A stretch of DNA of 36,890 nucleotides from Novosphingobium sp. (GCF_027489515.1 NZ_JAIXZS010000104.1:1-36890), one strand, 5' to 3'. Counted from the stretch's first letter, positions 1-8,086 are shown. A program made the numbers and translations. The notes: generated from the letters alone by a model not told the origin.

Positions 1-420
1 GGCGGCAAAGACGATGGCTCGCCGATGATGGAGATGAACACGACGCCGCTGATCGACGTCATGCTCGTGCTCCTCATCATGTTCATCATCACCATCCCCG
101 TGGCCACCCACTCGGTCAATATCGACTTGCCGCAGGCGACGCCGCCCACGGACAAGCCGAAGATCGACCCGGTGAAGAACAAGCTGGTCCTGACCACGCA
201 GAACGTGATCCTGTGGAACGGTTCGCCGATCACCGAAGGCAACCTTGTCTCGCTGCTTCAGGCGACCAAGGCGATGAACCCCGAGCCGGAACTCCAGTTC
301 CAGCCCGAGGAATATGCCTCGTATGAAATCGCGAACCGCATGCTCAAGATCATCACTGAGCTCAAGGTCAGCAAGTTCGGCTTCGTGGGCAACGAGAACT
401 TCGCGACGTTCAGCAAGTAA
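1..420 (+). CDS. exbD: ExbD/TolR-type biopolymer transport protein, 5' end missing
   Basis: This is the small inner-membrane proton-channel partner of ExbB in the TonB energising complex, which drives outer-membrane receptors. The reading frame is open from base 1. The residues before the first Met at 25 (GGKDDGSP) align with residues before the equivalent Met of the next gene, so the true start lies just upstream of the window. A single transmembrane segment (roughly residues 17-35 of the visible protein) carries the motif NTTPLIDVMLVLL; its Asp is the membrane carboxylate expected to carry protons in this family. A periplasmic domain of about 100 residues follows. A hairpin terminator lies 31 bases after the stop. 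The receptor at 10081-12201 is a plausible client, but that is inference. exbB and tonB would be expected upstream, outside the window. Confidence 0.92.
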   Translation, partial: GGKDDGSPMMEMNTTPLIDVMLVLLIMFIITIPVATHSVNIDLPQATPPTDKPKIDPVKNKLVLTTQNVILWNGSPITEGNLVSLLQATKAMNPEPELQFQPEEYASYEIANRMLKIITELKVSKFGFVGNENFATFSK

Positions 421-450
421 CGACGCAGGCTTTTCGGCCAGACATGATCA

Positions 451-477
451 AGGGGCGGAGCGATCCGCCCCTTTTTC
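451..477 (+). terminator. Rho-independent terminator after first exbD
   Basis: A perfect 8-bp stem (GGGGCGGA at 452-459, TCCGCCCC at 464-471) with loop GCGA is followed by a run of five T. An extra A-T pair closes the base. It lies 31 bases after the first exbD stop and separates it from the second copy. Confidence 0.88.
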
Positions 478-646
478 GTTGCCCTGTCCGCCTCGCCGCC
501 ACTGCGGAGTGAAACGGCATTGCTGGATCGATCCAGAAGGTGCAGATTGGTGCCAATTCCAAGGTTGGCCTCATCTCCACCCCGGATGACCCATGAGGCT
601 GATCGCTTTTCGTCCGGGCACCCGGGGTTGAACAGGAGCACCTCCG

Positions 647-1081
647 ATGGCGATCAGTGGGAGCAAAGCCGATGCCTCTCCCATGATGGAAATCAACACG
701 ACCTCGTTGATCGATGTCATGCTTGTTCTCCTCATCATGTTCATCATCACCATTCCCGTGGCGACGAACGCAGTGAATTTTGATCTGCCGCAGCGCGGTG
801 GCACGCCGCCACCGGTCCCGATGAATCCAGTCAAGAACAAACTGGTCCTCACCGCACAGAACACCATTCTCTGGAACGGCTCGCCGATCAGCGAAGGGGA
901 CCTGGTTACTCTGCTGGAAGCGACCAAGGCCTTCAAGGAGCCGCCGGAACTGCAGTTCCAGCCAGAGGAACTGGCCTCCTACGTCACCGCCAACAGATTG
1001 ATGCGGATCATCACCGTGTCAAAGGTCCCGAAGTTTGGCTTTGTCGGCAATGAGAGGTTTGCCGGGTTCAGCAAGAGCTGA
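647..1081 (+). CDS. exbD: ExbD/TolR-type biopolymer transport protein, second copy
   Basis: This is a 144-residue paralogue of the preceding gene, with the same architecture: short cytoplasmic N-terminus, one transmembrane segment (about residues 25-43) with the channel Asp in SLIDVMLVLL, then a periplasmic domain ending in a KFGFVGNE-type block shared with copy one. AGGAG at 634-638 supports the ATG at 647. The normally conserved Pro of the NTTPL motif is Ser here (NTTSL), whereas copy one keeps it. The gene lies 226 bases after copy one, beyond a terminator, and has its own terminator, so it may be transcribed independently. Two ExbD-like proteins could form a mixed ExbD pair on one ExbB pentamer or serve different clients. 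The family assignment is secure; the division of labour is not known. Confidence 0.92.
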   Translation: MAISGSKADASPMMEINTTSLIDVMLVLLIMFIITIPVATNAVNFDLPQRGGTPPPVPMNPVKNKLVLTAQNTILWNGSPISEGDLVTLLEATKAFKEPPELQFQPEELASYVTANRLMRIITVSKVPKFGFVGNERFAGFSKS

Positions 1082-1108
1082 CGCGGCAAGCCGATCGTGA
1101 GAATTGGG

Positions 1109-1139
1109 AAGGGGACAGCGTGATCTGTCCCCTTCGTTT
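1109..1139 (+). terminator. Rho-independent terminator between exbD and the convergent helicase gene
   Basis: A perfect 10-bp stem (AAGGGGACAG at 1109-1118, CTGTCCCCTT at 1125-1134) has a 6-base loop and is followed by CGTTT. It sits 27 bases after the second exbD stop, immediately before the helicase stop codon on the other strand. The AA at its left edge gives only a weak T-run for the opposite strand, so termination from the helicase side is less certain. Confidence 0.85.
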
Positions 1140-3577
1140 CACTCCGGCCGCATCGCCGCAGACGCGAGGGTCTCCGCCTCCAGCAGCAACTCGTCATCCG
1201 CGGCGCCAGCCGGTACAGACTCCCGCCCGATCATCACCATCAGCGGCACGGCCAGCGGCGTCACGCGGTCAAGTTCGACATGAACCAGCTCAGCCGCGGC
1301 GCGGTCAAGCAAAGCGCCCAACCGGCCGACGTCGGTCATGCGGGCGCGGGCGTCGGCCCAGGCGGCCTCGATCAGCAAATGATCGGGTTCATGCTTGCGC
1401 AGCACTTCGTAGATGAGGTCGGTCGAGAACGTCACTTGCCGCCCGCTCTTGCGCGCGCCCGGCTGCTGGCGTTCGACAAGGCCCGAAATCACCGCCACCT
1501 CGCGGAAGGCGCGGCGGAGAAGATAAGAATTCTGCACCCACTCCACGAACTCGTGCGTCAGGATGTCGGGCGAAAGCAGCGGCGCGGGATCCCTCACCGG
1601 CCACAGACCCCAGACGCCGAGCGCATAGTCGTTGGCGACGAAGCCCAACGGGCCGAACCCGGCTTCTTCCATTCGCCGCGTGATGAGCATGCCGAGCGAC
1701 TGGTTCGCGTTCCACCCCTCGAATGTGTAGTAGACCGTGTACGCTCGCCCGCCATGGGGGAAGCTTTCGACAAGCAGTTCGCCCGGTGCCGGCAGGCGGC
1801 TCCGCCAGTCCTGCACTTCCAGCCACTCGCGCACATCATCCGGAAAGCGACCCCAACCGGCCCGGTCCGCCAGCATGGCCTGTACGCGCGTGGAAAGATG
1901 CGTGGTGAGCGGCATCCTTGCGCCGTTGTAGCTCGGAATTTGCCCGGCCGATTTGGCCCCGCGCACGATGAGTTCGAGATCGCGCACGCCTTCAACCTCA
2001 AGATCCAACCCCGCGAAGCGGAAGGTGTCGCCCGGCTTGAGGCCGGCGCCGAAACTCTCCTCAACCTTGCCCAGCGAGCGGCCGTTGCGGAAGCGCACTT
2101 CCAGCATTTCGGAATCGACGATGATCCCCGCATTGAGCCGATGCCGTGCCGCCTGCTGCGGATGGGTCAACCGCCAGGTACCGTCCTTGAGCCGAACGAT
2201 GCGCTGGAATCGGTCATAGGCGCGCAGCGAATAACCGCCCGTCGCGACAAAGTTCAGGACGCGCTGCCACCCCCTTTCGTCAATCCACGCATAAGCCAGC
2301 GAAGAGCGGACCTCGGCGAGTAGCTCTGCCTCGCCGAAAGGCCCTGCGCAGGCGATTGCCATCACATGCTGCGCCAGCACATCGAGCCCGCCAGGGCGAA
2401 AATCCTCGCCATCGCGTTGGCCCTCATTAACGGCATCGCGCGCCGCCATCGCCTCAAGGAACTCGAACCGGTTGCCCGGCACCAGCATGGCGCGGCTCGG
2501 CTGATCAAGCCGGTGGTTGGCGCGCCCGATGCGCTGAAGCAGGCGCGACGAGCCCTTGGGCGCACCCATTTGCACAACCATGTCGATATCGCCCCAGTCG
2601 ACGCCGAGATCGAGGCTGGCAGTGCAGACAAGCGCGCGCAGCTCGCCGCGCGCCATCGCGCCTTCCACCTTGCGGCGGGCTTCCTTGGACAGCGAGCCAT
2701 GGTGGATGCCGATAGGCAGCTTGTCCTCGTTGGCATCCCAGAGCAGCTGGAAGATGTATTCGGCGAGGAAGCGCGTGTTCGTGAAGACGAGAGTCGTGCG
2801 GTTGCGCCGGATCGCCTCATAGAGCTGCGGCAGCGCCCAGGCAGCGGCATGCCCGCCCCACGGCACGCGCTGGCCGTCATCCGGCAGCAGAATCTCGACC
2901 TCAGCGGGGGCTCCGGCCTCGCCTTCGACCAGCGCGGTGCTGTCCAGATCACCCCAAGGCGCGAGCCAGGCGCGGAAGCTTTCCGGATCGGCCAGCGTGG
3001 CGGATAGCGCGGCGCGGCGCAGACCGGGGGCCAGCGCCTGCAATCGGGTCAGCGCGAGCGCAAGTAGATCGCCGCGCTTGGACGTGGCGAAAGCGTGAAC
3101 CTCGTCGATCACCACTCTCTGCAGTGTACTGAAGAGCTGCGTGCTTTCAGGATAACTGAGCAGAAGCGAGAGCGATTCCGGCGTGGTCAGCAGCACATGC
3201 GGCGGACGCGCGCGCTGACGCGCCTTGCGGTCCGAGGGCGTATCGCCGCTGCGGGTTTCGACCGTTACGGACAAGCCCATCTCGGTGATCGGCGTGAGCA
3301 GGTTGCGCTGCACATCGTGCGCCAGTGCCTTGAGCGGGGAAACGTAGAGCGTGTGCAGCCCCTCGGGCGGCAGCGCGGTGCCTAGCCGCGAGGGGGTAAA
3401 GGCGGCCAGCGTGGGCAGGAAGCCTGCCAGCGTCTTGCCCGCGCCAGTATCGGCAACCAGCAGCGCGTGGCGCCCCGCGTCATCAGCCTCCAGCATTTCG
3501 GCCTGGTGCCGCCGCACCCGCCAGCCACGGCCTGCGAACCAGTCGATGATTTCGGGAGGGATGGTGCTGACGCTCAC
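1139..3577 (-). CDS. Ligase-associated Lhr-like DEXH-box DNA helicase
   Basis: This 812-residue superfamily 2 helicase belongs to the bacterial Lhr-like group usually named for its association with an ATP-dependent DNA ligase and a metallophosphoesterase exonuclease, and thought to act in DNA repair. Visible motifs, in order: Walker A ADTGAGKT (42-49), Walker B DEVH (158-161), motif III SATL (192-195), and motif VI QRIGRANHR (348-356). A long C-terminal region with the winged-helix and Lhr-specific domains follows. Length matches the family (about 800-850). The ligase and exonuclease partners are not adjacent. Instead the gene starts 10 bases after the phosphomannomutase stop, so the two are probably co-transcribed. 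The long open frames on the opposite strand here are codon-bias shadows. Confidence 0.9.
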   Translation of the reverse strand: MSVSTIPPEIIDWFAGRGWRVRRHQAEMLEADDAGRHALLVADTGAGKTLAGFLPTLAAFTPSRLGTALPPEGLHTLYVSPLKALAHDVQRNLLTPITEMGLSVTVETRSGDTPSDRKARQRARPPHVLLTTPESLSLLLSYPESTQLFSTLQRVVIDEVHAFATSKRGDLLALALTRLQALAPGLRRAALSATLADPESFRAWLAPWGDLDSTALVEGEAGAPAEVEILLPDDGQRVPWGGHAAAWALPQLYEAIRRNRTTLVFTNTRFLAEYIFQLLWDANEDKLPIGIHHGSLSKEARRKVEGAMARGELRALVCTASLDLGVDWGDIDMVVQMGAPKGSSRLLQRIGRANHRLDQPSRAMLVPGNRFEFLEAMAARDAVNEGQRDGEDFRPGGLDVLAQHVMAIACAGPFGEAELLAEVRSSLAYAWIDERGWQRVLNFVATGGYSLRAYDRFQRIVRLKDGTWRLTHPQQAARHRLNAGIIVDSEMLEVRFRNGRSLGKVEESFGAGLKPGDTFRFAGLDLEVEGVRDLELIVRGAKSAGQIPSYNGARMPLTTHLSTRVQAMLADRAGWGRFPDDVREWLEVQDWRSRLPAPGELLVESFPHGGRAYTVYYTFEGWNANQSLGMLITRRMEEAGFGPLGFVANDYALGVWGLWPVRDPAPLLSPDILTHEFVEWVQNSYLLRRAFREVAVISGLVERQQPGARKSGRQVTFSTDLIYEVLRKHEPDHLLIEAAWADARARMTDVGRLGALLDRAAAELVHVELDRVTPLAVPLMVMIGRESVPAGAADDELLLEAETLASAAMRPE

Positions 3578-3587
3578 CCGCCCGACA

Positions 3588-4973
3588 CTAGCGCCTTATG
3601 CCAGAGGCCGCCAATTGCGCGTCGAGGGCAGCGAGCAGGAGTTCGAGGCCCTGCTCGCTGGCGCTCTCTGCGCGCGCCGTCAGCATCGCTTCGGTGTTGG
3701 ACGCGCGCAGCAGCCACCAGCCCTCGGGCGTGGTCACACGCACACCGTCGATCGCGAGCACGTCCGCGCCCTGATCGGCGAGACGGGCGCGCACTTCCTC
3801 GATCACCGCGAACTTGCGAGCCTCGTCCACCGGAAACCGCAACTCGGGCGTATTGACCATCACGGGCATGGCATCGTGCAGCGCAGTCACTGTCTCGCCG
3901 AGGCGGATTGTGGCCGCAATCAGTCGCACGGCAGCATAAAGCGCATCGTCGAACCCGTAGTATTCATCCGCATGGAACACATGGCCAGTCACCTCGCCGC
4001 CTAGCAGCGCACCAGTCTCCTTCATTTTGGACTTGATATGGCTGTGCCCGGATTTCCACAGCAGTGGTACTCCGCCCAGCATGCGGACGCGCTCGAACAG
4101 GGCGCTGCTGGCCTTGATATCTGCGATAACTGTCGCGCCCGCCTGCATTTTTAGCACATCCTCGGCAAACAGCATGATCAGTGCGTCGCCCGCCAAGGCG
4201 CGGCCGCGGGCATCCACGACGCCCAGCCGATCACCGTCCCCGTCAAAGGCCAGTCCGAAGTCGAGCCTTTCCCGCGCGACGGCCTCCCGCAAGTCGGCAA
4301 GGTTGACATCAACCGAAGGATCAGGGTGATGACCAGGAAATGTGCCATCGACATGCGTGTGCAGCAGGACATGGCGGCCGGGGAAGCGCGCGCACAGCTG
4401 TTCGATCACGGGGCCAGCGGCGCCATTGCCGGCATCCCAGGCGATGGCCAATTTTCCAATCGCGTCTGGCGCGATACCCTGCAGCCCGGCGAGCAGCCGC
4501 TCAACGTAGGCATCCATGATGTTGACGGACTTGGCCGTCCCCTCGCCCAGCGCCCAATCGCCTTGGGCAGCGAGGCGGCCGAGATCGAGTACATCTGGAC
4601 CGAAGAACGGACCCCCGTGAAATACCATCTTGAAGCCATTCTGATCGGGGGGATTGTGGCTGCCAGTTATCTGAATGCCATCCTGCACTTGTGGCAGTGA
4701 GGCGCAGGCGTAGTAGAGCATCGGCGTAGGACCGAGGCCAATCCGGAGGACATCGGCGCCACTGGCGCAGAGCCCGGCTACCAGTGCATCCTCCAACATC
4801 GGTGAGCTGAGGCGCCCATCACGACCGACCGCCACGCTGCGCCGCCCAGCATGCAGGACGCGCGTGGCAAAGCTGCGGCCGAGGGCATAGGCATCTTCGG
4901 CGCCAAGCGTCTTCCCGACCACGCCGCGGATATCGTATTCCCGCAGGACGCTGGGGTGGAACCGGTGGCTCAT
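3588..4973 (-). CDS. Phosphomannomutase/phosphoglucomutase
   Basis: This 461-residue alpha-D-phosphohexomutase interconverts hexose 6- and 1-phosphates and supplies GDP-mannose or UDP-glucose for surface polysaccharide. The start is set at the ATG at 4973 (MSHRFHPSVLREYDIRG), because the family begins shortly before the EYDIRG motif and the upstream extension is low-complexity and Arg-rich. Visible motifs: catalytic phosphoserine in TGSHNPP (Ser105), the metal-binding loop DGDGDR, and the sugar-binding loop GEVTGH (GEMSGH in many relatives). The C-terminal phosphate-binding RASNTEAM element is present. It could be named manB, algC or pgm; sequence alone does not decide between mannose and glucose preference. 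galE at 15138 is a functional neighbour in nucleotide-sugar metabolism, though not in the same operon. Confidence 0.93.
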   Translation of the reverse strand: MSHRFHPSVLREYDIRGVVGKTLGAEDAYALGRSFATRVLHAGRRSVAVGRDGRLSSPMLEDALVAGLCASGADVLRIGLGPTPMLYYACASLPQVQDGIQITGSHNPPDQNGFKMVFHGGPFFGPDVLDLGRLAAQGDWALGEGTAKSVNIMDAYVERLLAGLQGIAPDAIGKLAIAWDAGNGAAGPVIEQLCARFPGRHVLLHTHVDGTFPGHHPDPSVDVNLADLREAVARERLDFGLAFDGDGDRLGVVDARGRALAGDALIMLFAEDVLKMQAGATVIADIKASSALFERVRMLGGVPLLWKSGHSHIKSKMKETGALLGGEVTGHVFHADEYYGFDDALYAAVRLIAATIRLGETVTALHDAMPVMVNTPELRFPVDEARKFAVIEEVRARLADQGADVLAIDGVRVTTPEGWWLLRASNTEAMLTARAESASEQGLELLLAALDAQLAASGIRR

Positions 4974-5159
4974 GCCTGATGGCCTTGCAGGCAATCTCGC
5001 AGAGGCGCGCAGGGAAGGAAGGGCGCAGAGACGGTGCGCCGGTCGGCAAGGCCCCACGCAGTTTCGGAGCCTGGACTCGTCACGCGGCGGTCTCGCCTGC
5101 GCTGCAGCTGCGCGGTCTGGCTATTCCTGGCTTCTCTGGGAGATACACCAGGCGCAGCC

Positions 5160-5456
5160 TTACCCCCGCGCATCGGGCCCGCTTGGGGCTATGCGCGCGA
5201 GCAACAAGTCCCGCGCGGCATTGGCTTCGTGCACCGCATCGGCCGAGCCGCCGCGATCGGGGTGGACCTTCGTCAGCAGGCGGCGATGCGCATCGATGAT
5301 CTCATCATAGCCGGCATCGGCGCGCAGGCCGAGCAAGTTGCGCGCCCGCTTCTCTGCCGCTGCCTTCGCATTCGGGCCGAAAAGTTCCCACGGCCACCGG
5401 CCTGACAGCATCTTGACCGCGAGGCACGCGAGCGCTGCAAGGAACAGGAACTTCAC
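5160..5456 (-). CDS. Membrane-anchored J-domain protein
   Basis: This 98-residue protein has an N-terminal hydrophobic segment (about residues 1-16) followed by a short linker and a C-terminal J-domain. The domain contains the diagnostic HPD tripeptide (65-67, within KVHPDRGG), which stimulates the ATPase of DnaK-type chaperones. There is no Gly/Phe region, zinc finger or substrate-binding domain, so it is a type III J protein, resembling in layout the mitochondrial Tim14/Pam18 group. Its ATG overlaps the mipZ stop by four bases (ATGA), which indicates translational coupling. Its client and its DnaK partner cannot be read from the sequence. A link to division-plane positioning is suggested only by the coupling to mipZ. 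Confidence 0.88.
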   Translation of the reverse strand: MKFLFLAALACLAVKMLSGRWPWELFGPNAKAAAEKRARNLLGLRADAGYDEIIDAHRRLLTKVHPDRGGSADAVHEANAARDLLLARIAPSGPDARG

Positions 5457-6265
5457 AGCACTTCTGCCATCGCCAGCTGGCCGCGTTCGGGCACCTTGAG
5501 CGCAAGGCCGGCGACCAGCGTGCGCAGCTCCTGCCGGGCGACGAGGTGGCTGGTGCCAAGCTCGCCGAGATGGCCCTTGTCGAGCAATGTCAGCCCACTC
5601 GGAAACAGTTCGCGATAGATCACGCGTTCGGACAAGCCGCTGGCGATGCGGAAGCCGACACGCTTGGAAAGCTCGGTCAACGCCTGATCGATGCGCTTCT
5701 GGTTACGCGCCTCGGTATAGCCCGTGCGGTTGCGCACCACGACCCAGTCCATCTCTTTGCGCTGCTCCTTGATCGTGGCCATCGCGCGCTTCTTGCGGGC
5801 TTCCCAGATCAGTTCGGCATAGAACGAGAGGCGGCGCACCTTGAAGGTTTCGGCATCGACCTGCCCGATCAGGTCGAAATCGACGAAGCTGTCGTTGAGC
5901 GGAGTGACCAGCGTATCGGCCTGCGTCGCGACATGGCGGGCGAGCGGATCATCGCGGCCGGGCGTGTCGAACACCAGAAAATCGTGCTCGGCACCGAGCT
6001 GATCGGCAAGTGCGTCCAGCTCCTCGGCGCTTGTGCCCTCGTAGACCGAAAAGGTCGCGCTTGGCAGCGTGATGGCGCGGCGGCGCATGGTTTCGGCGCG
6101 ATTCTCAAGATAGCGGTGCATCGTACGCTGGCGGGAGTCCAGATCGATCGCGGCCACGCGCGCGCCCTGATAGGCCAGCGCGATGGCAACGTGGACCGCC
6201 GTGGTCGATTTGCCGGTGCCGCCCTTTTCGTTGGCGAAGACGATTCGATAGGGGGCGGCGGGCAA
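5453..6265 (-). CDS. mipZ: MipZ-type division plane positioning ATPase (TTG start)
   Basis: This ParA/MinD-superfamily ATPase resembles Caulobacter MipZ, which forms a bipolar gradient with ParB and inhibits FtsZ away from midcell. It has the deviant Walker A loop KGGTGKST (residues 14-21, signature Lys14), DLDSRQRT after the second strand, VFDTPG as Walker B, and the MipZ-typical blocks PLNDSFVDFD, MDWVVVRNR and VIYRELFPSGLTLLD. The frame is open to an ATG at 6361, but that adds 32 Pro/Arg-rich residues. I choose the TTG at 6265: AAAGGA sits 9 bases upstream, and the resulting 270 residues match the known length of about 274. An ATG between that site and the TTG is out of frame. Downstream it overlaps the J-domain gene by four bases. 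Confidence 0.93.
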   Translation of the reverse strand: MPAAPYRIVFANEKGGTGKSTTAVHVAIALAYQGARVAAIDLDSRQRTMHRYLENRAETMRRRAITLPSATFSVYEGTSAEELDALADQLGAEHDFLVFDTPGRDDPLARHVATQADTLVTPLNDSFVDFDLIGQVDAETFKVRRLSFYAELIWEARKKRAMATIKEQRKEMDWVVVRNRTGYTEARNQKRIDQALTELSKRVGFRIASGLSERVIYRELFPSGLTLLDKGHLGELGTSHLVARQELRTLVAGLALKVPERGQLAMAEVL

Positions 6266-6387
6266 GCGATCATCCTTTCTGTGAGTGGCGGGCCCCCTTG
6301 CCGCCGGGCAGGGCGCAGGGCTAGAGGGCCTTTCCCTTCCGGGGGACTGTTGGCCCCACATCGGGGATTACTGGAGAGCCGTGGCGC

Positions 6388-7281
6388 GTGCAAATCCTGA
6401 CTGCCCTGGAACCGCTGCGCACCGCGCTTGCCACGCTGAAATCGGGGGACAATTCCAATCACCCCGGCGATCGACCTCCATTGGCACTGGTGCCGACCAT
6501 GGGCGCACTGCACGAAGGTCACCTGACGCTGGTGCGCGAGGCGAAGCGGCGTGCCGCCCATGTCGTCGTTTCGATCTTCGTCAATCCGCGCCAGTTCGGG
6601 CCGGGCGAGGACCTCGCGACCTATCCGCGCCAGCTCGAAGCGGATGCAGCGCTGCTCGAAGCCGAAGGCGTCGATGTGCTATGGGCGCCGACAGTCGAGG
6701 CGATCTACCCGCGGGGCTATGCAACGACAGTGCAGGTTGGCGGGCTCGACGCCGTGCTGTGCGGCGCGGCGCGACCGGGGCACTTTGATGGCGTGGCGAC
6801 GGTCGTGACCAAGCTGTTCAACCAGGTCCAGCCCGATGTGGCGCTGTTTGGCGAGAAGGACTGGCAGCAGCTTGCGATCATCCGCCGCATGGCGCGCGAT
6901 CTTGATCTCACACACCCGCATGCGGATCGCATTGTCGGTGTGCCGACGGTGCGCGAGGCGGACGGCCTCGCGATGAGCAGCCGCAACAAGTACCTGACAG
7001 CCGAAGAGCGCACTGCTGCGCCGGCGATGAACCGGGCGATGCGCGCGGCCGCCGCGCAGATCGCGGCGGGTGAGCCGGTGGCGGATGTGCTCGCCGTGTT
7101 GCGCGATACCGTTCTGGCGGCAGGCTTTCACCGTGTCGACTATGCCGACCTGCGTGATGCGGAAACGCTGGAGGCGCTGACGGTGCCGGGGCCCGGCCCG
7201 GCCCGCCTGCTGGTTGCGGCGCACCTCGGCAAGGCGCGGCTGATTGATAATGTGGCGGTGGGCGGCGGCCAGACCTGCTAG
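6388..7281 (+). CDS. panC: Pantothenate synthetase (pantoate-beta-alanine ligase)
   Basis: PanC condenses pantoate with beta-alanine, using ATP through a pantoyl-adenylate, to make pantothenate for coenzyme A. The 297-residue protein shows the nucleotidyltransferase signature PTMGALHEGH (36-45), FVNPRQFGPGEDL (65-76), GEKDWQQL and GLAMSSRN, all active-site elements of the family. The start is GTG at 6388 with GGAG at 6373-6376. The N-terminus carries an insert of about ten residues (SGDNSNHPGDRP) relative to the typical 280-residue enzyme. The gene is divergent from mipZ across 122 bases, which should hold both promoters. Two small genes follow at short spacing. Confidence 0.96.
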   Translation: MQILTALEPLRTALATLKSGDNSNHPGDRPPLALVPTMGALHEGHLTLVREAKRRAAHVVVSIFVNPRQFGPGEDLATYPRQLEADAALLEAEGVDVLWAPTVEAIYPRGYATTVQVGGLDAVLCGAARPGHFDGVATVVTKLFNQVQPDVALFGEKDWQQLAIIRRMARDLDLTHPHADRIVGVPTVREADGLAMSSRNKYLTAEERTAAPAMNRAMRAAAAQIAAGEPVADVLAVLRDTVLAAGFHRVDYADLRDAETLEALTVPGPGPARLLVAAHLGKARLIDNVAVGGGQTC

Positions 7282-7291
7282 GCATGTCTGC

Positions 7292-7612
7292 ATGACCACT
7301 ACCCCCAAACAATCCGGCGTGATCGATGTCGACGGGCTCTCTTACGAATGGGAGCTGCGCGGCGAGGCGCGCTGGAGCGAGAATCACGGCTGGAAAGGCA
7401 TGTCCATCAGCCTGCTGCGCAAGGATACGCAGCGCGAGGCGCTGCTCGAGTTCCCACCGCCGAAGCGCCTGATGAAGGGCCTGCCGCGCGGGCGGCTGCA
7501 GATCAGCGACGCGATCGTCGCGCGCGGAATCCGGGCTGCGCTCGAAGCCGGGTGGGAGCCGGAATCGCGGGGAAGGCCGGTGGTCTTCACAGTCGATGCG
7601 GATGGAAACTAG
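7292..7612 (+). CDS. Conserved small protein of unknown function (106 aa)
   Basis: This soluble 106-residue protein starts 10 bases after the panC stop at the ATG at 7292 (MTTTPKQSGV). The open frame extends upstream into panC, but the earlier ATG would give 16 extra residues overlapping the panC C-terminus. I recognise no catalytic motif. The composition is mixed, with an alternating pattern in the first half (VDGLSYEWELRGEARW) suggestive of beta strands and a basic LPRGRLQISDAIVARGI helix-like segment later. There is no signal peptide or membrane segment. Short spacing suggests co-transcription with panC, which need not mean a role in coenzyme A synthesis. Confidence 0.75.
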   Translation: MTTTPKQSGVIDVDGLSYEWELRGEARWSENHGWKGMSISLLRKDTQREALLEFPPPKRLMKGLPRGRLQISDAIVARGIRAALEAGWEPESRGRPVVFTVDADGN

Positions 7613-7638
7613 GCGTTTGCCGGCGTAAGAGGGCCGCC

Positions 7639-7857
7639 ATGCAGGAACGACAGGATCACTTCGCCTATTGCGTGCAACTATTTGGCGGCACCACGGCTTT
7701 CTCGCGCCGGCTCGGCATCGACGAGCGCGCCATCCGGCGCTTCATCAACGGCGAGAAGCCGATCAGCGATGGCCTTCTGGCCGATACGGCGCGGGCCTTG
7801 CGCGCGCTCAGCGCCGAGGCTGCGCAAGCCGCAGACCAGATGCCCGGCTCTGCCTGA
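7639..7857 (+). CDS. Small helix-turn-helix-like protein (72 aa)
   Basis: This 72-residue protein starts at the ATG at 7639, 26 bases after the previous stop. The stretch TTAFSRRLGIDERAIRRFINGEKPI (shown in parts: FSRRLGID, ERAIRRFING) has the spacing of an XRE/Cro-like helix-turn-helix, in which a short first helix is followed by a turn at Gly and an Arg-rich recognition helix. A second helical segment (LLADTARALRALSAEAAQAA) may serve dimerisation. It has no effector domain. It could be a DNA-binding repressor or a truncated phage-type regulator, but there is no toxin-like partner beside it. The next gene (7862) is convergent, 4 bases away. Confidence 0.7.
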   Translation: MQERQDHFAYCVQLFGGTTAFSRRLGIDERAIRRFINGEKPISDGLLADTARALRALSAEAAQAADQMPGSA

Positions 7858-7861
7858 TCGG

Positions 7862-8077
7862 TCACGAACCGGCTGAACCGGGCAGGGCCGCGCTCTTCAT
7901 CTGCGCATAGGTCGCGTCCCGCGCCTCGGGCGGCAGCGACAGCAAGTACCGGCTCGCTTCCTTGTAGGTCAGGAAATGCTGGCCATCGGCCAGAATGGGC
8001 ACGGTGCGGCCGTTGAAGATCCGGCGCAGGAAGCGGCGCTCGGTGCGGCCCAGTGCGGCTGTCGGTTCATCGCTCAT
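7862..8077 (-). CDS. Small conserved protein of unknown function (71 aa)
   Basis: This 71-residue hydrophilic protein begins MSDEPTAALGRTERRFLRR and ends in a small-residue tail. It is transcribed nine bases downstream of the SRAP gene and is probably in the same operon. I see no domain I can name. The central part (LADGQHFLTYKEASRYLLSL) could form a strand and helix hairpin like small nucleic-acid-associated proteins, but this is a guess. Its stop faces the stop of the 72-residue HTH-like gene. Confidence 0.7.
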   Translation of the reverse strand: MSDEPTAALGRTERRFLRRIFNGRTVPILADGQHFLTYKEASRYLLSLPPEARDATYAQMKSAALPGSAGS

Positions 8078-8086
8078 GGCGGGGGC

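Noticed and set aside
4974..5159. Gap between the J-domain gene and the phosphomutase as a possible small gene
   Set aside because: The frames here are open by composition only. None has a ribosome site with a credible product, and it more likely holds a promoter.
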